Origin: Sphingomonas sp. URHD0057 | GTDB taxonomy: Bacteria > Pseudomonadota > Alphaproteobacteria > Sphingomonadales > Sphingomonadaceae | DNA length: 64,000 nucleotides | Direction: 5' to 3' | Assembly: GCF_000620665.1 (NCBI RefSeq) | Contig: NZ_KK211162.1 | Coordinates: 124,001 to 188,000, forward strand | Made by a program: the position numbers and the translations under genes | In this document: positions 37,712 through 47,107 of the stretch, in pieces | Layout of the letters: every line of letters begins with the position of its first letter | How positions within the stretch are numbered: the first letter of the stretch is position 1 | Notes under the pieces: model-generated | The model's input: the letters and a program-made list of their open reading frames with translations, nothing else | Databases searched by the model: none | What the model was told of the DNA's origin: nothing

Positions 37712-37797
37712 GCCACCCTCCTCTGGTCCACGTCCACACGGCGGTTGTAAGTCGGGTTCGGTTAACAACTCTTCCAGCGGATAGAGTTAACGGCGCT

Positions 37798-38571
37798 TCA
37801 CCCTTCGCTGCCTTTCCAAGCAACGAAATGAAGGATTTCGAAGACTTCCGTGGTGCGTCCATCCGTGGCCTTCTCGACGAAGGCCTGGCAAGCGGCGCGA
37901 TAGGCCGAGCCCGACAGGAAGCGCCGGGAACGTTCGGTGAGGACGTTGGTTGCCCCCATGGCGCGGAGGTCGTTCACTAGGCGCCCAAGGTCCGGGTAGC
38001 GGACTTCGACGCGATCGACGTCCACGACAGGCATGACGAAGCCCGCGCGCGAGAGCAGCGGCGCCAAGGCTGATGCTTCGATGCGCGGGTGGACATGGGG
38101 CAGGGCCGGACCGGCGGCCGCGTCTGCCGCGCGCATGGCGCCACGCAATCGCGGAAGCGTATCGCCGCCGGACACCGCGCCAATCAACAGAGCGTCGTTG
38201 GTCATCGACTCGAAGAGTAGGCGTAGGGCTCGAGGCAAGTCGTTGACGGTGTCGAGCGTCCCGATCGACACGACCAGGTCATAGGTGCTGCCGTTGGGAC
38301 TCCAGTCGTCTTCGGTGATCAGCTCGCCACCGGCACGCTCCGCGAACAGCGGGCCGGGATCGCGGATATCAACCCGATCCGCGGGCAAGCGGGCCGGCCA
38401 ACCTTGGTCCGGACAGCCGATCAGCAAGGCATTGCCGAAGCGGCGCGGAACCAGAGTCAGCCGGTCCAGGCAGTCGGCGAACACATGCTCGGCGAGAAAC
38501 AGCTCGGGACCGATCCGCGACGCACGGTCCCGGCGTTGCGCGCGGAGGTCGATGTCGAACAGGGCCGTCAC
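37798..38571 (-). CDS. SAM-dependent methyltransferase, BioC/NDUFAF5-like
   Basis: 257 aa from a GTG at 38571; a longer ATG frame (38637) runs into the divergent comF start and is unlikely. It begins with the family stretch FDIDLRAQRRDRASRIG. Motif I is degraded (ALLIGCPDQGWPARL), and the region YDLVVSIGTLDTVNDLPRAL matches the acceptor-side block where active members have W/LHW. Proteins of this type next to comF and grx in alphaproteobacteria resemble NDUFAF5, a complex I assembly hydroxylase/methyltransferase-fold protein. The exact activity is unclear. Confidence 0.75.
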   Translation of the reverse strand: MTALFDIDLRAQRRDRASRIGPELFLAEHVFADCLDRLTLVPRRFGNALLIGCPDQGWPARLPADRVDIRDPGPLFAERAGGELITEDDWSPNGSTYDLVVSIGTLDTVNDLPRALRLLFESMTNDALLIGAVSGGDTLPRLRGAMRAADAAAGPALPHVHPRIEASALAPLLSRAGFVMPVVDVDRVEVRYPDLGRLVNDLRAMGATNVLTERSRRFLSGSAYRAACQAFVEKATDGRTTEVFEILHFVAWKGSEG

Positions 38572-38614
38572 GCACCCGCTTGTGCGTTGGGCGATGCCGG
38601 GCGACAAGGGTGAC

Positions 38615-39349
38615 ATGATCGCCGTCGCGGTTGGCACGTCAATGCGCTGGGCGCTGGATTTCGCGCTTCCGCCCCGCTGCGCGGGGTGCGGCGCGATCGT
38701 CGCCGAAACCCACAGCTTCTGCCCGGAATGCTGGCGGCAGGTCGACTTTCTTGGCGAGGCCGGATGCGAAAGCTGCGGGACACCGCTTCAGGCGACGGAC
38801 ATCCGGACGTGCGCAGCCTGTCTCGCGAAACCACCTCGCATCGCCCGCACGCGCGCCGCTGTCGCTTATGGAGAGCTAGCGCGAAGCCTGGCGATCCGCC
38901 TCAAATATGGGCGCAAGGTGGCGATCGCGCGGACCATGGCCCGCTATATGGCGCCCTTGGTAGCACCGTCGGAGAATGCGCTGCTGGTGCCGGTGCCGCT
39001 GCATCGAACGCGGCTGTGGGGTCGCGGTTTCAACCAATCGGCGCTGGTTGCCCGCGAACTCTCCCGCCGCCTGGCGATCGCGACGGATCCGTTCGTGCTT
39101 AGGAGGATCAGGCGCACCCCGCCGCTCAAAGGAATGAGCCCGCTGCAGCGGCGCAAGACGGTTGCCGGCGCGTTCGCGGTTCGGGACAAGGCCACAGTCG
39201 CCGGCAAGACCGTGATCCTCGTGGACGATGTGCTAACCACCGGCAGCACCGCGGAGGCCTGCGCCCGGACCCTGCGGCGCGCGGGCGCGGCCCGCGTCGA
39301 ATTGATCAGCTGGGCGCGGGTGGTGCGCCCGACGCAGTTGATACGTTGA
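38615..39349 (+). CDS. comF: ComF family phosphoribosyltransferase-like protein
   Basis: 244 aa from an ATG at 38615 with AAGGGTG just upstream; an internal ATG at 38642 is possible. An N-terminal double zinc ribbon (LPPRCAGCG, SFCPECWRQ, CESCG, TCAACL) precedes a type I PRTase-fold domain. The PRPP loop is VILVDDVLTTGSTAEACART and the flexible loop region is NQSALVARELSRR. ComF relatives are needed for uptake of transforming DNA in naturally competent bacteria, though many carriers are not known to be competent. It heads the plus-strand run comF-grx-nitrilase-DUF1178. Confidence 0.9.
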   Translation: MIAVAVGTSMRWALDFALPPRCAGCGAIVAETHSFCPECWRQVDFLGEAGCESCGTPLQATDIRTCAACLAKPPRIARTRAAVAYGELARSLAIRLKYGRKVAIARTMARYMAPLVAPSENALLVPVPLHRTRLWGRGFNQSALVARELSRRLAIATDPFVLRRIRRTPPLKGMSPLQRRKTVAGAFAVRDKATVAGKTVILVDDVLTTGSTAEACARTLRRAGAARVELISWARVVRPTQLIR

Positions 39350-39385
39350 TGTGCATGCCTAAGTTGATCGGCGAGAGGAGTGATC

Positions 39386-39643
39386 GTGCCGGCTGTCGAA
39401 ATCTATACCAAGACCACCTGCCCTTATTGCTGGCGCGCCAAGCACCTGCTCAAGGTCAAAGGTGTCGCATACAAAGAGATCGTGGTCGATTTCGGCGGAC
39501 CGGAAAAGCAGGTCATGATCCAGCGTGCCAATGGACAGATGACCGTCCCGCAAATCTTCATCGGCGAGCGTCACGTCGGCGGTTGCGACGACCTTCTGGC
39601 GCTCGACCGGGCCGGCAAGCTCGACGCATTGATCGCGGCCTGA
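39386..39643 (+). CDS. grxC: Glutaredoxin 3
   Basis: 85 aa with the dithiol active site TTCPYCWRAK near the N-terminus. The glutathione-binding TVPQIFIGERHVGGCDDL follows, and the C-terminus is normal. It reduces disulfides and glutathionylated proteins in the cytosol. The GTG at 39386 is chosen because the GAGAGGAG element ends six bases before it; the GTG two codons earlier leaves no spacing. It is followed after four bases by the nitrilase-family gene. Confidence 0.94.
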   Translation: MPAVEIYTKTTCPYCWRAKHLLKVKGVAYKEIVVDFGGPEKQVMIQRANGQMTVPQIFIGERHVGGCDDLLALDRAGKLDALIAA

Positions 39644-39647
39644 AGCG

Positions 39648-40475
39648 ATGACCAGGATCGCTCTTTTCCAGTCGCGGACAGGGATCATTCCGCAAGCCAA
39701 TGTCCGGGCGCTGGTCGCCGCGATCGGCCAGGCGGCGGACGGTGGCGCCGAAATACTGTTCACGCCGGAAATGTCCGGGCTGCTCGATCGTGACACCCAA
39801 CGCGCACGCCTGAACCTTCGGAGCGAGGACGAGGATGCCGTTCTCGCGGCCTCGCGCGAGGCCGCGAAAGGACATGGCATCTGGGTTTATCTTGGCTCCC
39901 TTGCGGTGCTGCTTGACGATGGAAAGGTCGCCAACCGCGCCTTCCTCATCGATCGCGAAGGCAAGATCCGGGCTCGCTACGACAAGATCCATCTGTTCGA
40001 CGTGGACCTGCCGACGGGCGAGAGCTGGCGCGAATCGTCGACTTATTCGGCGGGCCGGGATGTCGCCGTCGTTAATGGCACGCCGGTTGGCAAGCTCGGG
40101 CTGACGATCTGCTACGACCTGCGGTTCCCGACGTTGTTCGCGCGGCTCGCCGAAGCCGGCGCGGACGTGATCGCCGTGCCGGCCGCCTTCACCGTTCCCA
40201 CCGGACGCGCGCATTGGCACGTCCTGCTCCGCGCCCGCGCCATCGAAGCGGGCCTGTTCGTCGTCGCCGCGGCGCAGGTCGGGCGTCACGAAGACGGCCG
40301 CCAGACGTTCGGTCATTCGCTGGTGGTCGATCCGTGGGGCGAGGTGCTGCTCGACATGGGCGATGAGGAAGGTGTCGGGTTCGCGGACATAGACTTGGCG
40401 CGGATCTCCGATGTGCGTTCGCGGATACCGGCGCTCAACCACCGACGGCCGATACCCGAAGCCGTGACGGTATGA
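39648..40475 (+). CDS. Carbon-nitrogen hydrolase, Nit1-like (deaminated glutathione amidase type)
   Basis: 275 aa, nitrilase superfamily. The catalytic triad is visible: Glu in FTPEMSGLLD, Lys in YDKIHLFDVDLP and Cys in LTICYDLRFPTLF. The FDVDLPTGESWRESSTYSAG region matches Nit1/YbeM-like enzymes that hydrolyse deaminated glutathione, a side product of transaminases. Its position directly after glutaredoxin fits a glutathione-related repair role. Its stop overlaps the DUF1178 start (ATGA). Confidence 0.9.
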   Translation: MTRIALFQSRTGIIPQANVRALVAAIGQAADGGAEILFTPEMSGLLDRDTQRARLNLRSEDEDAVLAASREAAKGHGIWVYLGSLAVLLDDGKVANRAFLIDREGKIRARYDKIHLFDVDLPTGESWRESSTYSAGRDVAVVNGTPVGKLGLTICYDLRFPTLFARLAEAGADVIAVPAAFTVPTGRAHWHVLLRARAIEAGLFVVAAAQVGRHEDGRQTFGHSLVVDPWGEVLLDMGDEEGVGFADIDLARISDVRSRIPALNHRRPIPEAVTV

Positions 40476-40873
40476 TCGTCTTCGACCTCCAGTGCAGTGA
40501 CGGCGGCGAGACATTCGAGGTGTGGTTCCGCTCGAGCTCCGACTTTGACGAGCAGAGTGCAGGTGGCCTGATCGAATGCCCCTTCTGCGGCTCGATCAAA
40601 GTGGCCAAGGCGCCGATGGCCCCCCGCCTTCCGCGCAAGGGAGCGAGCGACCCGCTCGCCAGACTGGCCGCTGCCCAGGCGGAGTTGCTCAAGAATTCGC
40701 GCTGGGTCGGCGATCAGTTCGTGAACACCGCGCGGGCGATCCATGCCGGGGAAGCCGAGCCCGAGCAGGTTCACGGCAATGCGACGATTGCTCAGGCAAA
40801 GTCGCTCGCGGAAGACGGCGTGCCGGTCGCGCCGCTGCCGCTCCCGGTGGTTCCGCCCAGCCAAGTCAATTGA
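40472..40873 (+). CDS. DUF1178 family protein
   Basis: 133 aa. It starts MIVFDLQCSDGGETFEVWF and has a lone CPFCGS zinc-ribbon half. The first Cys (LQC) and the CxxC pair are typical of this small alphaproteobacterial family, whose function is unknown. Translation is coupled to the nitrilase-type enzyme by an ATGA overlap, a pairing that is conserved in alphaproteobacteria. The C-terminus ends in a Pro/Val-rich tail. Confidence 0.88.
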   Translation: MIVFDLQCSDGGETFEVWFRSSSDFDEQSAGGLIECPFCGSIKVAKAPMAPRLPRKGASDPLARLAAAQAELLKNSRWVGDQFVNTARAIHAGEAEPEQVHGNATIAQAKSLAEDGVPVAPLPLPVVPPSQVN

Positions 40874-40907
40874 TCGGGCGCGCGCGAACCCTTATTCGAC
40901 GGCGCGG

Positions 40908-40984
40908 GACCCCGTAGCTCAGCAGGATAGAGCATCAGATTCCTAATCTGAGGGCCACAGGTTCGAATCCTGTCGGGGTCACCA
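40908..40984 (+). tRNA. tRNA-Arg (CCU)
   Basis: A 77-base cloverleaf with encoded CCA. The acceptor is GACCCCG with CGGGGTC, discriminator A, and CCA at 40982-40984. The D arm is GCTCAGCAGGATAGAGC. The anticodon stem TCAGA/TCTGA closes the loop TTCCTAA, giving anticodon CCU, which reads AGG. The T arm is ACAGGTTCGAATCCTGT. It lies between the DUF1178 and DUF6356 genes. Confidence 0.97.
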
Positions 40985-41006
40985 GGGGTTTTTAGAGGGC
41001 AACCGG

Positions 41007-41285
41007 ATGGCGACCAACCAAATCGAACCCAAGAAAGGCGTCGTTGACCGCCTCTTCCTCGAGCATCCACGCTCGCTGGGGATCAGCTGGGCGAAGCACG
41101 GCGGGGGCGCAGTGAGGATCGGCTTCCAGCTGATCGGCGCCGGGTTGGCGGCCTTGGTCCACGCCGTGATTCCAGGTTGGTGCACCGATACCGCGGGTCG
41201 CAGGGTGACTGAGACCTACCATTACATCCAGAAGATAAGGGCTGGGTCGTCTAGGCCGGAGAATTGGTCCGATTATGACATCTGA
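41007..41285 (+). CDS. DUF6356 family small membrane protein
   Basis: 92 aa. RLFLEHPRSLGISWAKHGGG followed by a single membrane segment (IGFQLIGAGLAALVHAVIPG) and a short polar tail is the pattern of this family: a conserved His-Pro near the start, one helix, then a His-containing end. Function is unknown; members are widespread in alphaproteobacteria. Its final codons overlap the next start by 11 bases, so translation is coupled to the flavoprotein gene. Confidence 0.8.
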   Translation: MATNQIEPKKGVVDRLFLEHPRSLGISWAKHGGGAVRIGFQLIGAGLAALVHAVIPGWCTDTAGRRVTETYHYIQKIRAGSSRPENWSDYDI

Positions 41286-42594
41286 CCGGGCGCCGGTCGC
41301 GATCATCGGTGGCGGTTTTTCCGGAACGATCGTCGCGGCGCAGCTGGCCCGGCGGGGGATCGCTTCGGCGCTGATCGACGGCAGTGGCCGCGCCGGCAAG
41401 GGCGTTGCCTATTCGACCACCGAGCCCGCACATTTGCTCAATGTCCGCGCCGAGGGGATGAGCGCCTGGGCGGGGGAGCCCGACCATTTCACACGGCGTT
41501 TCGAGGCTGAGGGAGGCGATCCTCGCGGCTTCGCGCAGCGGCGCCTCTTCGCGCGCTATCTCGGCGAAATCCTTGGAGAGGCAGTCGCCGGCGGTGTCGA
41601 GGTGATTGACGGCACCGCGTCCAAGGCGGCGCGGTCCGACGGCGGCTGGCGGATTGCCTTCGACGATGGGCAAATGCTTGACGCCGATGCGGTCGTGCTG
41701 GCGACCGGCAATCAGGAGCCGGGATCGCTGGCGGCGTTCGCCGGCACGGGCGAGCGCTATCTCCGCAACCCATGGGGCGCCGAAGCGCGCGCCGCCGTCG
41801 AGGACCTGGCCGCAACGAACCAGTCTGCGCTGCTGGTTGGGACCGGACTGACCATGGTCGACCTGGTGCTTTCGCTGGATGCCTCAGGGCATCGCGGCAG
41901 GATCGTCGCGTTGTCGCGGCGCGGTCTGATCCCGCGCGGGCATGCCGATTTCGAGCCGGCCCCGGTGGCGGAAGAGGATGTACCGGGCGGCAACCTCCGG
42001 ATGCTGTCGCGCTGGCTCCGCAGGCGCTCTGGGCAGGTCGGCTGGCGCGCCGCGGTCGACAGCCTCAGGCCCTACAGCCATCCGCTGTGGCAAGGCCTCG
42101 ACGCCGACGAGCAACATCGCTTCCTGCGCCATGTGCGGCCGTGGTGGGACGTGCACCGCCACCGCATCGCGCCGAACGTTGCTCAAACGGTGGCGAGCAT
42201 GGTCGCCGATGGGCGGCTCGAGATTGTGGCCGGGCGCATCGTTTCCGCCAGCGACACGAACGAGGCGCTCGAAGTCTCCTATCGGCGCCGCGGCGCGGCC
42301 TCGATCCAGTCGGAGCGCTTCGCCTACGCATTCAACTGCACCGGCCCGCTTCATTCGATCGCGCGGACCAAGGATTCGCTGCTCCGCAGCTTGCTCGATG
42401 CCGGCCAGGTTCGTCCCGACCACCTGGGTATCGGCCTCGAGGTCGACCAGCATTCGCGGCCCATCGGCAGTGAACGACTGTGGGCGCTCGGGCCTCTCAC
42501 CAAGGGCCGCTACTGGGAGATCATCGCCGTGCCTGATATTCGCGAGCAGGCGGCGGACGTGGCCGCGGATATTGCGCAGGAGCTTGGGCGATGA
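41275..42594 (+). CDS. FAD/NAD(P)-binding oxidoreductase (HI0933/FAD_NAD-binding_9 type)
   Basis: 439 aa flavoprotein. The dinucleotide motif is [21 protein letters not shown] at the N-terminus, then [19 protein letters not shown], characteristic of the FAD-NAD(P)-binding protein group, and ATGNQEPGS near residue 143. A second nucleotide fold is suggested by [17 protein letters not shown]. The reaction is unknown; relatives include putative monooxygenases or hydroxyacylglutathione-linked oxidoreductases. It is coupled to DUF6356 upstream and to folE downstream (ATGA overlap). Confidence 0.85.
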   Translation: MTSDRAPVAIIGGGFSGTIVAAQLARRGIASALIDGSGRAGKGVAYSTTEPAHLLNVRAEGMSAWAGEPDHFTRRFEAEGGDPRGFAQRRLFARYLGEILGEAVAGGVEVIDGTASKAARSDGGWRIAFDDGQMLDADAVVLATGNQEPGSLAAFAGTGERYLRNPWGAEARAAVEDLAATNQSALLVGTGLTMVDLVLSLDASGHRGRIVALSRRGLIPRGHADFEPAPVAEEDVPGGNLRMLSRWLRRRSGQVGWRAAVDSLRPYSHPLWQGLDADEQHRFLRHVRPWWDVHRHRIAPNVAQTVASMVADGRLEIVAGRIVSASDTNEALEVSYRRRGAASIQSERFAYAFNCTGPLHSIARTKDSLLRSLLDAGQVRPDHLGIGLEVDQHSRPIGSERLWALGPLTKGRYWEIIAVPDIREQAADVAADIAQELGR

Positions 42595-43211
42595 CCCCGG
42601 AACATGGCGATCCAGAGGATGGCGACCTGGTCGAAGCCGCGCCGGAGTGCGAAATCCCGGCGGAGGTCGGCGAAGCCGTCCGTACCCTCATCCGCTGGGC
42701 CGGGGACGACCCCGACCGCGAAGGCCTGTTGGATACGCCGCGCCGCGTGGCGAAGGCCTGGCGCGAATATGCGCGGGGCTATGCCGAGGACCCTTCGGCC
42801 CACCTCACCCGCACGTTTGACGAAGTCGGCGGCTACGACGAGATCGTCCTGCTCAAGGACATTCCGTTCCAGTCGCATTGCGAACATCACATGGCGCCGA
42901 TTATCGGCAAGGCGTCGATTGCCTATCTGCCGCGCGATCGGGTGGTCGGGATCAGCAAGCTCGCGCGCGTGCTTCATGGCTTTGCGCGGCGGCTGCAGGT
43001 GCAGGAACGGCTGACCGCGCAGGTCGCCGACACGATCTGGGAGCACCTTCAACCCAAGGGCGTGGCGGTGATCATCGAAGCCACCCACGCCTGCATGACT
43101 GCGCGCGGGGTCAATACGCCGGGCGTGATGATGACGACGAGCCGGATGATGGGAACTTTCCGCGAGGACGAGCGCAGCCGGCGCGAGGTGCTCGCGCTCA
43201 TGGGTTACTGA
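42591..43211 (+). CDS. folE: GTP cyclohydrolase I
   Basis: 206 aa. It converts GTP to 7,8-dihydroneopterin triphosphate, the first step of folate synthesis. Zinc ligands appear in [12 protein letters not shown] (Cys and His) and [12 protein letters not shown] (Cys). [19 protein letters not shown]-like opening residues are seen as [18 protein letters not shown]. The start overlaps the flavoprotein stop as ATGA. A GC-rich hairpin follows the gene. Confidence 0.96.
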   Translation: MTPEHGDPEDGDLVEAAPECEIPAEVGEAVRTLIRWAGDDPDREGLLDTPRRVAKAWREYARGYAEDPSAHLTRTFDEVGGYDEIVLLKDIPFQSHCEHHMAPIIGKASIAYLPRDRVVGISKLARVLHGFARRLQVQERLTAQVADTIWEHLQPKGVAVIIEATHACMTARGVNTPGVMMTTSRMMGTFREDERSRREVLALMGY

Positions 43212-43220
43212 ATCGGCAGG

Positions 43221-43253
43221 CGGGGCGGCTCCGCTGGCCGGAGAGCCGCCCCG
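43221..43253. terminator. GC-rich hairpin after folE, possible terminator
   Basis: A ten-pair stem (GGGGCGGCTC with GAGCCGCCCC) with an 11-base loop lies ten bases after the folE stop and before the convergent DUF2383 stop. No T-tract follows on either strand, so intrinsic termination is uncertain. Confidence 0.45.
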
Positions 43254-43289
43254 CGCCCCACCCCCAATGGGGGAGGGCGGATGTTTGTC

Positions 43290-43748
43290 CTAGGACGAAG
43301 CTTCCATGCCGTGCTTCAAATGGCTCATCTGGTCGTGGCCCTCGCGCACCGACTGGTAGCAGCGCTCGACCGCCGCGCGCGTCTCGCCGCTTAGATTGTC
43401 CTCGTTCAGCGCGGCCTCGAACTTCGCTTTCAGATAATCCTCGCCGCGCTCGACCTCGTTGATGATCGCTTTTTCATCGCGGCCGGTGATTGCCGCCTTG
43501 AGGTCCTCGAAGCGCTGATGGGCCTTGCCGAGGAACGACCCCGAATCGTCGGGCTCGCCGCCGAGCCGGCGGACCTGGGCCCGAAGGTCTTCGACGATCT
43601 GCTGGCGTTCATTGGCGCGCTGGCGGAAGGTTTCGCGGAAACGCTCATTGTCGATGTTGGCCGCGGAATCCTCATAGCCGGTGATGCTGTCGATGGTCGT
43701 CGCGATCAGGGTGTTGAGGGTTGCGATTTCGTCTTTGTGCTCGGTCAT
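43290..43748 (-). CDS. PA2169/DUF2383 family four-helix-bundle protein
   Basis: 152 aa, almost entirely helical. EIATLNTLIATTIDSITGY, RETFRQRANERQQIVEDLRA and the C-terminal YQSVREGHDQMSHLK are the conserved helices of this ferritin-like four-helix-bundle family. Members are often induced by stress in proteobacteria; molecular function is unknown. The ATG has AAGGAGT upstream. It is a single gene between folE and the monoamine oxidase gene. Confidence 0.88.
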   Translation of the reverse strand: MTEHKDEIATLNTLIATTIDSITGYEDSAANIDNERFRETFRQRANERQQIVEDLRAQVRRLGGEPDDSGSFLGKAHQRFEDLKAAITGRDEKAIINEVERGEDYLKAKFEAALNEDNLSGETRAAVERCYQSVREGHDQMSHLKHGMEASS

Positions 43749-43889
43749 GCCCGTACTCCTTGAATTAGGGGAAAGCGTAGAAGCAAACGCGCGAAGCGCG
43801 CTGGCGATGCGGCCGCTTTTCTTTTTGCGGGCGCAGGCCCCGAATTTTTGTCAGTCTGCCGCTGAAACGAGCGACGAGGGGTGAGTCGC

Positions 43890-45452
43890 ATGGCACTGAC
43901 GAGACGCGCGCTTCTCGAGCAGGTCGGGGCAGTGGGCGGCGGGGCGGCCGTCTATCTCGCGATGGAGGCGCTCGGCCTCGCCATTCCGACGGCGGCCGGA
44001 GCGGAGAAGTTCGAGCTGCCGCGCGCGAGCGGCGCGGGAAGGTCGGTGGTCGTCCTGGGCGCCGGAATCGCCGGCCTGGTATCAGCGTATGAGCTGCAGC
44101 GCGCGGGCTACAGGGTCACGGTCCTCGAAGCTCGCGATCGGATCGGCGGGCGGGCGTGGACCATCCGCGGCGGCGGCCGCATCGCTCAGAACGGCCGCGA
44201 GGATCAGCGCCCGGCCTTTTCGCCCGGCCTCTATTTCAACGCCGGTGCGGCCCGCATCCCGTCCACGCATCGGGTAATCCTCGGCTACGCGCGGAAGCTC
44301 GGCGTGACGATGGAGCCCTTCATCAACGTCAATCGCAACGCCGGATGGGACTTCGGCGGCAAGGTCCAGCCCGAGCGGCGCATGATCAACGATATGCGCG
44401 GTCACCTCGCCGAGCTCTTGGCCAAGGCGATCGACCGCAAAGCCCTCGACGGCATCATCTCGGCCGATGAGTTGACGACCGTTCGGCAATTTCTTGCGCC
44501 GTACGCCGGCGTCGGAGCCAACGCGGTGTACGCCCCGGGAGGGTCATCGGGCTTTGCGGTCGAGCCGGGCGGATACGATCAAGCCCCGCGGGTCCCGCCG
44601 CCGCTTGGCTTTGGGGAACTCTATCCTTCGGGCGCGGTCACATTGCCATACCTGTTCGAGCATATCTGGGACATGCAATCGACGATGCTTCAACCGGTTG
44701 GCGGCATGGATCGCATCGCCGAAGCAATCTACGCGCGGGTGAAGCCGTCGGTGCGGCTCGGGACCCCGGTCAGGGCGATCCGGCGGGTCGGCAACCGCGT
44801 TCGTGTCGAGCATGGGCCGAGGCAGTTGATGACCGAAGCGGACCATTGCGTTTGCACGCTTCCTGCCCACCTGCTCGAACGTATCCCCAGCGACTTCTCG
44901 CCAGCCAAGAAGGCCGCGCTGAAGAATATCCGTTACCTCGCGAGCGTGAAGGCCGCGTTCGAGAGTCCGCGCTTCTGGGAGGATGAGGGCATTTACGGGG
45001 GATTGGCGTGGACCGACCGCGCCAACGAGAATCTGATCTATCCGCCGCACGATTTCGGGGCACCCAAGGGGGTGTTGGTTGCCGCCTATGTCTCGGGCTG
45101 GACGAACCAGGACAATCCCCAAAAGTTCGCGGCTTTCAGCGATGCGGAACGCCTGCGAGTTTGCCGTGAGTCGGTTGAAGCGCTTCATCCGGGCCGATCG
45201 AAACTGCTCGAGAACGGCGTCAGCGTCGGCTGGGGCTTGGTCCCTTACTCCGAGGGCGCCGGCGCCCAATGGGGCGGGGGCCCCGGCGACATTGCACCGC
45301 GCGGCGCGCAATACGCCGAACTTTTGAAGCCCGAGGGTCCGATCGTCTTCGCCGGCGAGCATTTAAGCTACCAGGGTCTGTGGCAGGAAGGCGCGGCCCT
45401 CTCTGCCCACGCGGCGCTCAAGCTTGTGGGGACGATGGCGAAGGCCGCTTAG
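43890..45452 (+). CDS. Flavin monoamine oxidase family protein, Tat-exported
   Basis: 520 aa. The ATG at 43890 is preferred over a GTG three codons upstream because of spacing from the AGGGG element. The N-terminus (LTRRALLEQVGAVGGGAAVY) has a Tat-like RR-x-LL motif. The FAD-binding fold begins VVLGAGIAGLVSAYELQRAG and continues EARDRIGGRAW; the C-terminal FAD-contact region is FAGEHLSYQGLWQEGAAL. It should oxidise a primary amine or amino acid to the aldehyde or keto acid with H2O2 release, in the periplasm. Substrate is unknown. Its stop overlaps the convergent 7-TM gene by four bases. Confidence 0.87.
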   Translation: MALTRRALLEQVGAVGGGAAVYLAMEALGLAIPTAAGAEKFELPRASGAGRSVVVLGAGIAGLVSAYELQRAGYRVTVLEARDRIGGRAWTIRGGGRIAQNGREDQRPAFSPGLYFNAGAARIPSTHRVILGYARKLGVTMEPFINVNRNAGWDFGGKVQPERRMINDMRGHLAELLAKAIDRKALDGIISADELTTVRQFLAPYAGVGANAVYAPGGSSGFAVEPGGYDQAPRVPPPLGFGELYPSGAVTLPYLFEHIWDMQSTMLQPVGGMDRIAEAIYARVKPSVRLGTPVRAIRRVGNRVRVEHGPRQLMTEADHCVCTLPAHLLERIPSDFSPAKKAALKNIRYLASVKAAFESPRFWEDEGIYGGLAWTDRANENLIYPPHDFGAPKGVLVAAYVSGWTNQDNPQKFAAFSDAERLRVCRESVEALHPGRSKLLENGVSVGWGLVPYSEGAGAQWGGGPGDIAPRGAQYAELLKPEGPIVFAGEHLSYQGLWQEGAALSAHAALKLVGTMAKAA

Positions 45453-46201
45453 CTGGTTATTCCTGGCAGGTGCTGCGCAATGCCGGCCCAGCTGTTGGTG
45501 TAGATCAACGTCAACGGCACGATCGCGGCGGTAAGCGCCACCGCGAAACCGGTCCAGGTTGCCGGATGCACCTTGCCCTGCGTGCGGCGGTCCCACACGA
45601 ACAGTGGTGCGAACAGGATCAGAATTCCCACCAGCAGCTGGATCGTGAAGCCCCAAAAAAACGGGGGGGACAGCGGGATTCGGCCGAACGCCGGCCCCGC
45701 GACGAACAGGATGGTGGCGCTGAGCATCAGCCTTTTGTGCCACTGCGCCTCCCGCCGGCGCCGCCACGCCTCGTAGATCAAAAATGCGAAGGCCGGGATC
45801 ACGGCGAGCGGGATCGCGGTCCAGTTGAGCCCATCGGTGAATGGCGGATGGCTTTCCCGTGCAACGCCCCAAACGGCGGTCAAATACATGACCGGGATCA
45901 GCGCGATCGCGAGCAGCATCGCCGCCTTGCCGAGCTTCATGTGGGTTTCCACGCGGCACGTCGAAATGAGCTGGGTCTGGATGACCAGCAGCGCCATCCA
46001 CAGCGTGAACATGAGGCCGTGGAAGATGACCGCCGGCGGTAGCGTCGGGTTGGGCCGCGGGTAAGCGGGCACGACGTTGTGCAGGTAGAAGCTCGGCGCG
46101 AAGCCGATGAACACCAGAGCGACCATGAAGATCGCCATGCGCGAGTAAAATTTCCGCTCGGATGCTTTGCGGTCGACAGGTGACGCGACAATCGTGGCCA
46201 T
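45449..46201 (-). CDS. Seven-helix integral membrane protein of unknown function
   Basis: 250 aa with about seven hydrophobic segments. The first is MAIFMVALVFIGFAPSFYL, then FHGLMFTLWMALLVIQTQLI, and the last TAAIVPLTLIYTNSW. Conserved-looking histidines sit at helix ends (YLHNVV, FHGLMF, ETHMKLG, QWHKRLML), a pattern seen in haem- or copper-linked membrane proteins. No family could be assigned with confidence. It is a single gene, divergent from the exported methyltransferase and convergent with the amine oxidase. Confidence 0.75.
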   Translation of the reverse strand: MATIVASPVDRKASERKFYSRMAIFMVALVFIGFAPSFYLHNVVPAYPRPNPTLPPAVIFHGLMFTLWMALLVIQTQLISTCRVETHMKLGKAAMLLAIALIPVMYLTAVWGVARESHPPFTDGLNWTAIPLAVIPAFAFLIYEAWRRRREAQWHKRLMLSATILFVAGPAFGRIPLSPPFFWGFTIQLLVGILILFAPLFVWDRRTQGKVHPATWTGFAVALTAAIVPLTLIYTNSWAGIAQHLPGITS

Positions 46202-46342
46202 TTGAACCCCCGAAATGGCTAGAGACTCGAAAAGCCTAGCGCGAAAGCGCCGGTCGCGCCATGCTGGCGGTTGGTCGAAGACGGCTTGCCTGCCGCTTCG
46301 GTCGAAGCCCAGCGGGCGGTTCGTTCAAAGGGGGAGTTTGTC

Positions 46343-47107
46343 ATGAAAAAGTCGGCGTATCTCGCGGTCGTGCTCGCATTGACCGCAGCTTCGGTCCCAG
46401 CCCTCGCGGCGAAGCCCGCCGATGGAATCACCGCCGCGCTGGCTTCGCCGGATCGCGGCGCGGACAACGTCAAGCTCGATGAATCCCGCAAGCCCGCGGA
46501 GCTGCTCAAGTTCCTCGGGTTGCGGCCAGGGATGCGCGTCGCCGACCCGTTCGGCGGAAATTTCTACTGGGCGGAAATCACCGGCCGCGCCGTGGGCCCG
46601 ACTGGGCACGTGACGGTCTGGGAGCCTCAGCAGTTCTACAGTCAGAAGATGTATGATGCCTATCAAGCCGTGCAGGCGAAGCAGCCCAACGTGTGGATGC
46701 GGGTGAGCCCATTTGAGGCTCCTGACATTCCGGCGGGCAAATATGACTTCATGCTGATCAACCTCGATTATCACGACGTCTATTGGCAGAACGACAAGTA
46801 CAAGATCGTCCGGATGGACCCGGCCGAGTGGTTGAAGACGATCAATGCCGCGATGAAGCCCGGGGCGATCGTCGGAGTCGTCGATCACGTCGCGAACGCC
46901 AGCGACGACACGCGAGCGACGGTCGACAAGCTGCACCGGATCGACCCAGAAGTGGTGAAGCACGATTTCGAGCAGGCGGGTTTCAAGCTGGTCGGGACCA
47001 GCAGCATGCTGCGCAATCCGAATGACGACCACAGCCTGCTGGTGTTCGACCCCCAGATCCGCGGCAAGACCGACCGTTTCATCTACAAGTTCAAGAAGGT
47101 GCGGTGA
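46343..47107 (+). CDS. Exported SAM-dependent methyltransferase-fold protein
   Basis: 254 aa from the ATG at 46343, with GGGGGAG upstream. A clear signal peptide (MKKSAYLAVVLALTAASVPA to LAA) precedes a class I methyltransferase fold. Motif I is RPGMRVADPFGGNFYWAEI and the following acidic strand is VTVWEPQQFY. DFMLINLDYHDVYW and VVGVVDHVAN-like residues (AIVGVVDHVANASDD) match the middle blocks. Such 'periplasmic methyltransferases' are puzzling because SAM is cytosolic; their role is unknown. The stop overlaps the symporter start (GTGA), indicating translational coupling. Confidence 0.85.
   Translation: MKKSAYLAVVLALTAASVPALAAKPADGITAALASPDRGADNVKLDESRKPAELLKFLGLRPGMRVADPFGGNFYWAEITGRAVGPTGHVTVWEPQQFYSQKMYDAYQAVQAKQPNVWMRVSPFEAPDIPAGKYDFMLINLDYHDVYWQNDKYKIVRMDPAEWLKTINAAMKPGAIVGVVDHVANASDDTRATVDKLHRIDPEVVKHDFEQAGFKLVGTSSMLRNPNDDHSLLVFDPQIRGKTDRFIYKFKKVR

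Noticed and set aside
37762-37791. Two TTAAC sites upstream of the Flp pilin as a CtrA box
   Set aside because: The half-sites are 21 bases apart rather than the seven expected for TTAA-N7-TTAA; GTTAAC is also palindromic by itself.
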